Assembly (NCBI GenBank): GCA_965204685.1
Contig: OZ242004.1
Coordinates: forward strand, 1,302,001 to 1,366,000
Length of the DNA: 64,000 nt
Direction: 5' to 3'
Origin: Bin87 sp965204685
GTDB taxonomy: Bacteria; Chloroflexota; Dehalococcoidia; Lucifugimonadales; UBA3495
In this document: positions 8,860 to 17,472 of the stretch, one piece after another
How positions within the stretch are numbered: the stretch's first letter is position 1
Layout: every line of letters starts with the position of its first letter
Translations under genes and position numbers: made by a program
Notes under the pieces: generated by a model
Told to the model about the DNA's origin: nothing
Seen by the model: only the letters and a program-made list of their open reading frames with translations
Databases searched by the model: none

Positions 8860-10185
8860 ATGCTACCACGCGAGCGCCTCGACCGCATCGAAATCGCGTT
8901 TGACGATCATCGCCTGGTGGCCAATGCTGGGCTGATCCTGCCGGTCACGCTGGCCCACCACCTGGGACTGGGTGAGCTGGTGGACCGCCATGTTCACCTG
9001 GGAGATGCGCCGGGTCGGGCCAATGGGGGAGACAAGGTGCTGACGCTGGTGGCGTCGGCGCTGGCCGGTGGTGACTGCATTGACGACGCCGACGCGCTGC
9101 GCGCTGGGGGGACGGAACAGGTACTGGGCTGCAGGGTCAAGGCGCCGTCCACCCTGGGTACGTTTCTGCGGAGTTTTCGATGGGGCCATGCGCGCCAGTT
9201 GGATCGGGTGAGCCGTGAGGTGCTGGCCCGAGCCTGGGCGGCTGGGGCTGGACCAGGCGATGATCCGTTGACCATCGACCTGGACTCCACGGTCTGTGAG
9301 ACCTACGGGCTGAGGAAGGAGGGTGCCCGCCGGCACAACTACACTGGCCAGCGGGGCTATCACCCGCTGTTGGCCGTCGCCGCCAGCACGGGCGACGTAC
9401 TGATGGCAAGGCTGCGCCAAGGACGAGCCAACACCGCCCGGGGCGCCGCCAATTTCCTGCGTGAGACGGTGAGCCGAGTGCGCTACGCCGGCGCCACCGG
9501 ACCACTGACCATGCGGGCGGACAGCGGTTTCTACACCCACGGTATCGTGGCCGCCTGTCGTGACCAGAAGGTCCGCTACTCCATCACCGTACGCCAGCAC
9601 CGGAGCCTGCGAAACATCATCGAAGCCATCCCCCAGGTGGACTGGACACCGATTCCGTACTGGATGGAAGGCGGCGCCGACGTGGCCGAAACCAGCTACA
9701 CACCCTTCGCCAGTGAACCCGACGCGGTACCGGTCCGGCTCATCGTCCGGCGGGTGACGCCCACGCCCGGCTCCCAACTCGCGCTGCTTGCCGACTACAG
9801 CTATCACGCCTTCATCACCGACCGTGCGGGCGACACTCTTGATCTCGAAGCCGATCATCGCCGCCACGCCGAGATCGAAAACGCCATCCGGGATCTCAAG
9901 TACGGCGTGGGCCTCAACCATCTGCCCTCGGGATACTTTGCCGCCAATGCCGCCTGGCTGGCGGTGCAGACGATGGCCCACAACCTGGCACGCTGGACGA
10001 CGCGCATCGGGCTGGGCGAGCCGGTGGCCACCACCAAGACCCTGCGCCGACGCTTCTTCTCCCTGGCCGGACGCCTCACCCGCAAAGCCCGCCGTCTCAC
10101 CCTGCATCTTCCCCAGGGCTGGCCCTGGCAAAACCAGTTCAACAGCGCCCTGGCCCGATTACGTGCCCTGCCACTCCCTTCTTGA
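8860..10185 (+). CDS. IS1380-family transposase
   Basis: A 441-aa DDE transposase. The N-terminal region (LANAGLILPVTLAHHLGLGE-like, here VANAGLILPVTLAHHLGL) precedes the first catalytic Asp in TIDLDSTVCETYG. The motif GYHPLLAVAASTGDVL follows, then the second Asp in MRADSGFYTHG and the Glu in RHAEIENAIRDLKYG. The order and spacing match IS1380 transposases, including the conserved DLK. The start is the ATG at 8860 after AAGGAGC. It appears intact, so the element may still be active. Confidence 0.93.
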   Translation: MLPRERLDRIEIAFDDHRLVANAGLILPVTLAHHLGLGELVDRHVHLGDAPGRANGGDKVLTLVASALAGGDCIDDADALRAGGTEQVLGCRVKAPSTLGTFLRSFRWGHARQLDRVSREVLARAWAAGAGPGDDPLTIDLDSTVCETYGLRKEGARRHNYTGQRGYHPLLAVAASTGDVLMARLRQGRANTARGAANFLRETVSRVRYAGATGPLTMRADSGFYTHGIVAACRDQKVRYSITVRQHRSLRNIIEAIPQVDWTPIPYWMEGGADVAETSYTPFASEPDAVPVRLIVRRVTPTPGSQLALLADYSYHAFITDRAGDTLDLEADHRRHAEIENAIRDLKYGVGLNHLPSGYFAANAAWLAVQTMAHNLARWTTRIGLGEPVATTKTLRRRFFSLAGRLTRKARRLTLHLPQGWPWQNQFNSALARLRALPLPS

Positions 10186-10448
10186 CGCCGCCCTCGGGGT
10201 TTGACCATCCACCATGACGCCCAACGCCTGGCCCATCCGCGCCCAGGCTGGGCTCCTGACGGTCTCCGCCGTCGGACTGCGCTGAAAATCACACCCAGCG
10301 CCGCTACCTCAGTACGTCAACATCCCCCTGGCGTGGCATCCACCCGCCGCGTCGTCCGTTTCATCGGCATCCGGACCTCGCCAACCCGATCCTTGGTCCC
10401 TCATCCCTCGTCTGACCGCCGCCGCCGTTTCCCTTCGGTGGATTCAGG
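10186..10448 (+). other. Non-coding right end of the IS1380-family element
   Basis: These 263 bases lie between the transposase stop and the right inverted repeat. No coding frame is convincing. The stretch is GC-rich and ends in the terminal repeat (about 10430-10448). Confidence 0.6.
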
Positions 10449-10750
10449 TGTACGAAGTGCTGCTCAAGCTGGGCCTTGACCTGTGCGCTCCGGTTGAAAC
10501 GCGGGATTTCGCTGGCAAGCAGGTGAACGCCGTTGGCGATGGCGCGCTGATCGCGTGCCTTGCCGAGAGGATTGAGGCCGGCGACGTTGAGGAACTGACC
10601 GGCGGCGTCGCCGACTGGCGCGACGTGCTGGACAACACCGACAATACCACGGTGGTATTCCGCGACAGTGCCTTTGCTGACGACGTTGCCAAGACCAACT
10701 GCACCGAAATTCTAAAGCAGCGCGGCATCAGGAACGTGCGGAGCATCTGA
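10449..10750 (+). pseudogene. mod: Type III Mod subunit, C-terminal fragment
   Basis: The last 99 codons of mod. They start with YEVLLKLGLDLCAPVETR and end with VVFRDSAFADDVAKTN and the C terminus RNVRSI, matching the conserved C-terminal domain of type III Mod proteins. This region normally contributes to Mod dimer or Res contacts. It continues the frame of the 8291-8739 piece across the IS1380-family element. The res gene starts 2 bases after its stop, the standard mod-res arrangement. Confidence 0.88.
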
Positions 10751-10752
10751 TT

Positions 10753-13718
10753 ATGATGAAGTTCCAGTTTGAGCCCGACTTGGAATATCAGCAGGACGCC
10801 ATCGCGGCGGTCTGCGACCTGTTCCGGGGTCAGGAGGCTTGCCGCAGCGAGTTTGCGGTGACCCATGGCCCGGACGAGGCCGGAACGCCTGGCCTGGTGG
10901 AGAACGACCTGGGCGTGGGCAACCTGCTGACCTTGCCCGACAACGGCATACTGGCCAACCTGCAAGAGGTTCAGCTACGAAACGGCCTGCTGCCGGCGCC
11001 CGATCTAAAGTCCCGCGACTTTACCGTGGAAATGGAGACCGGCACCGGCAAAACCTACGTCTATCTGCGGACGATTTTCGAGTTGAACCAACGCTACGGC
11101 TTCACCAAGTTCGCCATCGTGGTGCCATCGGTTGCGATAAAAGAAGGCGTCAACAAGTCGCTGGAAATGATGGGCGAGCATTTTCGCTCCCTCTACTCTG
11201 GCGCGCCCTTTGAGCATTTCATCTACGACTCGGCCAAGCTGGGACAGGTGCGCAACTTTGCCACCAGCCCGCAGATTCAGGTCATGGTGATGACCGTCGG
11301 CGCCATAAATAAGAAAGACATCAACACCATTTATCAGGACAATGAGAAGACGGGCGGCGAAGCACCGATTGAGCTGATTCAGGCCACCAACCCGATAGTT
11401 ATTGTAGATGAACCGCAGAGCGTGGATGGCGGGCTGAACGGGCAGGGGAAGCAAGCACTGGAGCGGATGAACCCGCTCTGCACACTGCGCTACTCGGCCA
11501 CCCACGTTGACCAGCATCACATGGTCTATCGCCTCAACGCGGTGGACGCCTATGAGCAGGAGCTGGTCAAGCAGATTGAGGTCGCCGCCGGCACCATCGT
11601 TGACGACCACAACACCCCCTACGTGCGGCTGTTGTCGACTCGAAGGCAGCGGGGTAACGTAATAAGTGCTCAAGTTGAGGTTGATGTTGCGACGCGCGCC
11701 GGCGGGGTCCGCCGTCAGGAAGTCAGCGTTCAGGAAGGCGATAACTTGGAGCAGCGAACGCGACGCGAGATATACCGCGAGCACTATGTCGGCAAAATCA
11801 GGGTTGGACGTAACGAGTCGTTGGAGCTGCGAGTGCCGGGTGATGAGCGTTGGCTGCAACCGGGAGAAGCCCACGGTGCCGTTGACCAGCAGGCGGTACA
11901 GCGCGAAATGATCCGCAAAGCGATACGTGAACATCTGGACAAGGAGCAGCGCCTTCATCCCCAGGGAATCAAGGTGCTTACCCTGTTTTTCATCGACAAG
12001 GTGGCGAATTACCGGGATCACGACGCGGACGGCAACCGGGTCAAAGGCGCATTCGCCCACATCTTTGAGGAAGAATATCGCCGCGCCGCCAGAGATCCTG
12101 ATTATCAAAACTGGTTTGAGGGAATTGAGGACCTGTCCTACGCGGCGGAGCGAGCGCACGAAGGCTATTTCTCGATAGACCGGGGGGCGGCTGGACGGAC
12201 ACTGCGGAAAACAACCAGGTTAACCGAGACAACGCCGAGCGCGCCTACAACCTGATAATGCGGGATAAGGAGAAGCTGCTGAGCTTTGACGAGCCGCTCA
12301 AGTTCATCTTTTCCCATTCCGCGCTGCGCGAGGGTTGGGACAACCCCAACGTGTTCCAGATCTGCGCCCTGCGCAACATACAGACCGAGCGGGAACGCCG
12401 GCAGACCATCGGACGGGGGCTGCGCCTGTGCGTCAACCAGAACGGCGAAAGGCAACGTGGCTTTGAAGTCAACACGCTTACCGTCATCGCCCAGGAGAGC
12501 TACGAAGACTTCGCAGAGAACCTGCAACGTGAGATCGAGGAAGAGACCGGCATCCGATTCGGCGTGGTCGAGGAGCACCATTTTGCGTTGGTCCATGACG
12601 AGAACGGCCAGAATGGACGCATGGGAGTGGAAAAGTCAAAAGAGTTGTGGCGATACCTAGCTGCGGAAGGATATCTGGACCAGGGAGGCAAGGTAACGGA
12701 TTCGCTCAGAGCGGCATTGCATGATGGCACTTTGATATTGCCCGACGAGTTTGAGCCTATGCGTGAAGCGATAATTGTGGCGTTGCGCAAGGCAACCGGG
12801 CGCATTGAAATCAAGGATGCTGCGGAGCGGCGCACGGCGCAGCCCCGGGAGGCGGTACTGAACGGCGAAGAATTCAAGGCTCTCTGGGAACGCATCAAGC
12901 ACCAGACCACCTACCGCGTCCACTTTGACAACGATGACTTGCTCAAAGAATGCGCCGATGCTCTTGATGATGCGCCTCCCATACCGCGCCCCAGGATGCG
13001 ATGGGACACGGCGGAAGTGCAGATTGAGCAGGGCGGGGTGCAGGGCCGGCTGCGTGAAACTGACTTGCCTATCAACCTGCGGAGCGATGACGTTGAACTG
13101 CCCGACCTGCTTACCGAGTTGCAGAATCGCACCCAACTGACGCGGCGCAGTATTGCGCGCATCCTCTCGGACAGTGGACGACTGGACGATTTCAGGGTCA
13201 ATCCGCAGAAATTTATCGAGACGGCGGCGGACGCCATCAATAGACGCAAGCGGGTCATCCTGGTGGACGGCATCAAGTACCGGCGTTTGGGAGGCGAATC
13301 GTACTACGCGCAGGAATTGTTTTTCAAAGAGGAACTGACCGGCTATCTGAAGAATATGATTGAGTCGCAGAAGTCGGTGTACGACTACGTTATCTGGGAC
13401 TCTGATAATGAGGCGAAATTTGCTGAGCAGCTAGAGTTGAACACCGCCGTAAAGGTGTACGCCAAGCTGCCGCGATGGTTCCAGGTTCCCACCCCGCTGG
13501 GCACATACAACCCGGATTGGGCGGTGCTGATAGAAAGCGACGACGGCGAACGGCTCTATTTCGTCGCCGAAACCAAAGGCACGTCATTCCTCGACGACCT
13601 CCGCAACAAGGAACGCGCCAAAGTGGAATGCGGAAAGGCGCATTTCGCGGCGTTGGCAGTCGGGGAAGCTCCAGCCAAATATCGTGTCGTTCATACGTTG
13701 GATGATCTTCTGGCTTGA
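10753..13718 (+). pseudogene. res: Type III restriction enzyme Res subunit, frameshifted
   Basis: Encoded in two frames, 10753-12255 (500 aa) and a second frame running to 13718. Together they give about 988 residues, normal for Res. The first part has the helicase Walker A METGTGKTYVYLR and motif II IVIVDEPQSVDG. The second has motif VI RQTIGRGLRLCVNQ and a C-terminal PD-(D/E)XK nuclease (TYNPDWAVL, VAETKG). The frame breaks at a six-G run (12182-12187). With one more G the protein reads on as GGWTDTAENNQ and continues into the second frame. Either a slipped-strand mutation or a sequencing error is possible. With mod destroyed, the locus should be inactive regardless. An AT-rich patchwork suggests acquisition by transfer. 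Confidence 0.9.
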
Positions 13719-13778
13719 CCACAATCGCGCTCGGTGAAACCGTAACGTTGAAGGCATGACCTTCGCGGGTAGCTGCCT

Positions 13779-14810
13779 GTGCTAAACTGGCGTAAACTCA
13801 GCCAAACTGGCCAGGACAATACCGTGCAGAACATTGCAGATTCCCCCGCGGCCGGGGTTGCGCCGGCCATCCTGGACGCCGCCGCCGTGGCGCAGCGAAT
13901 CGCCGACAACGTTGCCACGGTCATCGTCGGGAAGAGCGACGTGATCGAGATGGCGCTGGCCGCCCTCATCGCCGAGGGCCATATCCTGGTGGAGGACGTG
14001 CCGGGCGTCGGCAAGACGATGCTCGCCCGCTCCATTGCGACCTCCATCGGCGGCACCTTTTCGCGCATCCAGTTCACCCCCGACCTGCTGCCCAGCGACG
14101 TTACCGGAGTGTCGGTGTACAACCAGTCCACCGGCGAGTTCTCCTTCCGGTCCGGCCCCATCGCGGCCCAGTTGGTGCTGGCCGACGAGATCAACCGGGC
14201 CACGCCCAAGACCCAGTCGGCGCTGCTTGAGGCCATGGAAGAGCGCCAGGTCACCGTGGACGGGGTGACGCACCCGCTGTCGCTGCCGTTCCTGGTCATC
14301 GCCACGCAGAACTCCATCGAGTACGAAGGCACCTTCCCGCTGCCCGAGGCGCAGCTGGACCGGTTCCTCATGCGCATCAACGTGGGCTACCCGCGCTTCG
14401 AGGAAGAAATCACGATCATCGCGCAGCAGGAGCACTCGCATCCTATACTTGACCTGGAGGCCGTAGCCACGCCGGAGCAGGTGATCGGGATGCAGCAGGC
14501 GGCGCAGGACGTGTACGTTGACGGCCTGGTCCGCGAGTACCTGGTGGCGCTGGCGGAGGCCACGCGGGAACACGCCGACGCGGCGCTGGGAGCGTCGCCG
14601 CGGGCATCGCTGGGGCTGTTCCGCGTCGGCCGGGCGCTGGCGCTGGTGCGCGGCCGGGACTACGTGCTGCCCGACGACGTCAAGGAGCTGGCGGTGGCGG
14701 TGCTGGCCCATCGCATCGTGCTCACCCCCGCCGCCAGGATGCGCGGGGTTCGAGCCGAACAGATGGTGAGCGAGCTGCTGAACACCGTGCCGGTGCCGGG
14801 GGCGCGGTAG
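13779..14810 (+). CDS. MoxR-family AAA+ ATPase
   Basis: A 343-aa MoxR ATPase, predicted to act as a chaperone-like partner of the DUF58 protein encoded downstream. Walker A is EDVPGVGKTMLARS, Walker B is LVLADEINRATPK, and sensor 1 is IATQNSIEYEGTFPLPEAQLDRF, with a C-terminal lid ending in AEQMVSELL. The called start is a GTG at 13779. A GTG at 13824 (VQNIADSP) is a possible alternative giving 328 residues, and neither has a strong ribosome site. In relatives, moxR, the DUF58 gene and a transglutaminase gene are contiguous. Here two HicB-HicA modules sit between the first two. Confidence 0.9.
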   Translation: MLNWRKLSQTGQDNTVQNIADSPAAGVAPAILDAAAVAQRIADNVATVIVGKSDVIEMALAALIAEGHILVEDVPGVGKTMLARSIATSIGGTFSRIQFTPDLLPSDVTGVSVYNQSTGEFSFRSGPIAAQLVLADEINRATPKTQSALLEAMEERQVTVDGVTHPLSLPFLVIATQNSIEYEGTFPLPEAQLDRFLMRINVGYPRFEEEITIIAQQEHSHPILDLEAVATPEQVIGMQQAAQDVYVDGLVREYLVALAEATREHADAALGASPRASLGLFRVGRALALVRGRDYVLPDDVKELAVAVLAHRIVLTPAARMRGVRAEQMVSELLNTVPVPGAR

Positions 14811-14859
14811 GCTGTCGCCATCAGTACCAGGGGGATCGCAATACGAGGGGGACCGAAAT

Positions 14860-15165
14860 ATGTACACGTTTGACGTTTTGGTTTGGGAAGATGCGGCATC
14901 GGACGGATCGGCAGGCTGCGCAGCGTGGTGCTCCTACGTGTATGGCGTATGGGGGCAGGGCGACACGGAGGAGGAAGCTCTGACGGAAGTCAAGTTGATG
15001 ATAACTGACGTCATCGAAGACCCAGCAGACTTGGCCGAAAGCCTGGTCGACCCCGAGGCGGCGGCGGCGGAGATGGCGGACATGATCCGGGAACGCGAGG
15101 CCGAAGGGATCTCCTACTGGGTACGGCAAGTATCGGTAGCGGACCCCAAGCTGGCCGGTGTCTGA
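14860..15165 (+). CDS. HicB-like antitoxin, copy 1
   Basis: A 101-aa protein starting MYTFDVLVWEDAASDGS, with the HicB core pattern of a partially degraded RNase-H-like fold: a beta strand, then AAWCSYVYGVWGQGDTEEEAL followed by a long acidic helix. No obvious C-terminal DNA-binding domain is present. A GAGGGGGA lies upstream of the ATG. The stop overlaps the ATG of the HicA-like gene (TGATG). The order antitoxin then toxin is the reverse of classical hicAB. It is likely to neutralise the protein at 15165-15437. A paralogue lies at 15509. Confidence 0.68.
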   Translation: MYTFDVLVWEDAASDGSAGCAAWCSYVYGVWGQGDTEEEALTEVKLMITDVIEDPADLAESLVDPEAAAAEMADMIREREAEGISYWVRQVSVADPKLAGV

Positions 15166-15437
15166 TGCCGCGATACGCCAACGTGCGGACAACAGCTCTG
15201 CACAGACTGCTTTTGCGGATGGGGTTCGTGGAAATTGGAAGAAACCACCATCGTCACTATCGCCATAACGGGCTTGGTCTGCGTGCCCGAGTTTCTTTTG
15301 GTAACAAAGAAGTCAGGCCAAGCGTAATGGGTGAAATCATCACCCAGCAACTCCGCATGACCGTTGACGAGTTTCGCGAAGCCATGAACGGGAATATACC
15401 CGAGCGGTTCACCAATCCGGAGCTTTGGAATAGCTGA
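15165..15437 (+). CDS. HicA-like mRNA interferase toxin, copy 1
   Basis: A 90-aa protein with the small double-stranded-RNA-binding-like HicA pattern. MPRYANVRTTALHRLLLRMGF is followed by IGRNHHRHYRH, where the His cluster corresponds to the catalytic GSHH region of HicA. Then come a beta strand SFGNKEVRPSVMG and the helix LRMTVDEFREAM. Classical HicA cleaves mRNA and tmRNA; this copy diverges in having RNHH rather than GSHH. Its start overlaps the antitoxin stop, so translation is probably coupled. Confidence 0.66.
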   Translation: MPRYANVRTTALHRLLLRMGFVEIGRNHHRHYRHNGLGLRARVSFGNKEVRPSVMGEIITQQLRMTVDEFREAMNGNIPERFTNPELWNS

Positions 15438-15508
15438 CAAGACTGGCAGAGCGTTGCCCCGACACCCGTTTGCCGGCATCGCGCCGAGACCCAAAGAGAG
15501 AGCAGAAC

Positions 15509-15814
15509 ATGCACACCTTTGACGTTATAACCTGGGACGGTACGTTATCCGACGGATCAACGTGCTACTCCGCCTGGTGCTCGTACGTACTTGGTGTTGG
15601 AGCGCAGGGGGATACCGAGGCGGAGGCGCTGGACGGCATCACCGCCATGATGGTCGATGCCATCAGCAACCCCTGGCCGGACGGAGCCGCGCTGGCGGAC
15701 GAACCAGCCGCCGAGGCGGAAATGGCGGACCTGATGCGAGAACTGGCCGACGAAGGCATTGCATACCGCGTGCATCGGGTGACCCTGGCCATCCCGGAAC
15801 CGGCAGACGTCTGA
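15509..15814 (+). CDS. HicB-like antitoxin, copy 2
   Basis: A 101-aa paralogue of the 14860 gene (MHTFDVITWDGTLSDGSTCY, then GVGAQGDTEAEAL). It has the same length and the same overlap with its toxin gene. The ATG at 15509 follows AGAGAGAGC; an upstream in-frame start at 15470 lacks a ribosome site. The repeated module implies tandem duplication followed by divergence, which could change cognate specificity. Confidence 0.67.
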   Translation: MHTFDVITWDGTLSDGSTCYSAWCSYVLGVGAQGDTEAEALDGITAMMVDAISNPWPDGAALADEPAAEAEMADLMRELADEGIAYRVHRVTLAIPEPADV

Positions 15815-16086
15815 TGCCCCGCTACGGCAATGTCCGGCCCCGGGAACTCCGGAACCTGCTTCTGCGCATGGGATTTGTCGAAACCGCGCGAAACTACCAC
15901 TGGCGTTACCGGCATTACGGGCTGGGGCTGCACACGTTCGTCTCTTTCGGCAATAAAGAGTTAGACGCTGCGTTCATGGGAAAGATTATAAGCACCCAGC
16001 TACGCATGACCGTTAACGAGTTCCGCGAAGCTATGAGCGGGAATATACCCGAGCGGTTTACCAACCCGGAACTCTGGGACAACTAG
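15814..16086 (+). CDS. HicA-like mRNA interferase toxin, copy 2
   Basis: A 90-aa paralogue of copy 1, starting MPRYGNVRPRELRNLLLRMG, with ARNYHWRYRHYG at the active-site loop: the first His of the copy 1 pair is Tyr here. The C terminus GNIPERFTNPELWDN is nearly identical to copy 1. The start overlaps the antitoxin stop as TGATG. The DUF58 gene begins 13 bases after the stop, so the module lies within the moxR-DUF58 transcription unit. Confidence 0.66.
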   Translation: MPRYGNVRPRELRNLLLRMGFVETARNYHWRYRHYGLGLHTFVSFGNKELDAAFMGKIISTQLRMTVNEFREAMSGNIPERFTNPELWDN

Positions 16087-16099
16087 AAGGTTGTTCGCC

Positions 16100-17425
16100 A
16101 TGATCAAGTCTTTAATCAGCCAGCACCGGCGCAAGATACTGTTCAGCCTGCTGATCCTGGCGGTGCTGTTCTACTCGCTGGGAACCGGGTTTTCCTTCTT
16201 CTACCGTCTGCTGTTCACCCTCGTGCTGCTGGTGATAATCGGATACGGCTGGGCCTGGCTCAACCTGCGCGGCATCGAGGTGCGGCTGACGCGGCTGGGG
16301 ACGCGAGGCCGCGTCGGCGATTACCTGGAAGGACAGATCCAGATGATCAACCGCGCACGACTGCCCAAGTCGTGGCTGGAGGTGATGGAGGACACCGACC
16401 TGGCGGAGCCGGGCGGGCGCACGGTGGCCTTGGTCAAGGGGCAGGTGCGGTCCTTCCGCATCGCCACCTACCTGTCGCGGCGAGGCATCTATCGCACCGG
16501 GCGGGTGCGGGTAACGGCCCGCGACCCCTTCGGGCTCTTTCGCCTGAGCCGGACGTTCCTCAACGACCAGTCCTACACGGTGCTGCCCAAAACCGTGCCG
16601 CTGCCCGATCTGGACCGCCGCTTTGCCAACCTGCCCAGCGACTCGGTCTTCTCCCGGCGCACGCCGGCGATCACCCCCGAATCGTCCACGGTGCGGGACT
16701 ACGCCCACGGCGACAGCCTGCGGCGGATCCACTGGCCGTACACCGCCCGGATGAACCGCCTGATGGTGAAAGAGTTCGACATCGGCGTGTCGGCGCAGGC
16801 GTGGGTGCTGCTGGACATGGACCGACGCTCTCACCTGGGCGAGCCGCCGGACAACACCGAAGAGCTGGCGGTGACCGTTGCGGCATCGCTGGTGCAGCAC
16901 TGGGACGAAACGGCCGTGCCCGTCGGCCTGGCCGCCAATTCCGCCGACCTCTGGATGCTGAACCCGGACCGCCGGCCGGCCCAGTTGGGCATATTGATGG
17001 AGACCCTGGCCGGCATCCGCGCCGACGGGACGTTGTCGCTGGAGCGGTTCATCTACGACCTGCGCCCCCACCTGTCGGGCTTCAATACGCTGATGGTCAT
17101 CACCGCCTCGCGCCGGCCGGAGTGGACCTCGGCGCTGGTCAGCCTGCGCCGGCAGGGGATCAACGTCACGGTCTGCTACGTGGACCATACGTCGTTCACC
17201 GATCCCGACGGCGAGTCGAGCACCGGCGCCACCGGCCAGGCCGTCGCCGAGTACCTGGCCCAGCACGACATACCCATCTACATCGTGCGGCGCGACGAGG
17301 ACATCAACCAGGCATTGTCGCGTCCGCTGGCCGTCGGCGGAGCCAGGACGCCCGAGGGCGTCGCCGCTTCTTCGGATCCAGCGGATACCGCCGGCGCCGA
17401 GCCGGTAGCCGGCCGCGTTGCGTAG
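16100..17425 (+). CDS. DUF58 membrane-anchored protein, MoxR partner
   Basis: A 441-aa protein with two N-terminal membrane helices (ILFSLLILAVLFYSLGTGF and LLFTLVLLVIIGYGWAWL), then the DUF58 region with RDPFGLFRLSR and the signature TVRDYAHGDSLRRIHWPYTAR. A VWA-like fold follows (VLLDMDRRSHLGE). DUF58 proteins occur with MoxR ATPases and transglutaminase-like proteins and are linked to envelope functions; the mechanism is not settled. The ATG at 16100 follows GAAGG. It is flanked by the HicA-like gene and the transglutaminase gene. Confidence 0.88.
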   Translation: MIKSLISQHRRKILFSLLILAVLFYSLGTGFSFFYRLLFTLVLLVIIGYGWAWLNLRGIEVRLTRLGTRGRVGDYLEGQIQMINRARLPKSWLEVMEDTDLAEPGGRTVALVKGQVRSFRIATYLSRRGIYRTGRVRVTARDPFGLFRLSRTFLNDQSYTVLPKTVPLPDLDRRFANLPSDSVFSRRTPAITPESSTVRDYAHGDSLRRIHWPYTARMNRLMVKEFDIGVSAQAWVLLDMDRRSHLGEPPDNTEELAVTVAASLVQHWDETAVPVGLAANSADLWMLNPDRRPAQLGILMETLAGIRADGTLSLERFIYDLRPHLSGFNTLMVITASRRPEWTSALVSLRRQGINVTVCYVDHTSFTDPDGESSTGATGQAVAEYLAQHDIPIYIVRRDEDINQALSRPLAVGGARTPEGVAASSDPADTAGAEPVAGRVA

Positions 17426-17472
17426 CGGTACAATTAATCTTCCGCGGAGTATCGACGTAAAGTAACCGGGTC

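Larger units (their letters stand above)
8740..10448 (+). mobile_element. IS1380-family insertion sequence, about 1.71 kb
   Basis: Imperfect terminal inverted repeats share an AATCCACCGAA core: CCCCAATCCACCGAAAGGA on the left, and on the right CCTGAATCCACCGAAGGGA read inward. A 5-bp direct repeat TGTAC flanks the element (8735-8739 and 10449-10453), within the 4-5 bp usual for the family. It carries one transposase gene and about 260 bp of non-coding sequence at the right end. The insertion interrupts mod between Tyr and Glu codons; removing the element and one TGTAC restores the frame. No second copy is visible in the window. Confidence 0.92.

Noticed and set aside
8863..10131. A 422-aa minus-strand frame inside the IS1380-family element
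   Set aside because: It is antisense to a clear transposase and resembles no protein family.
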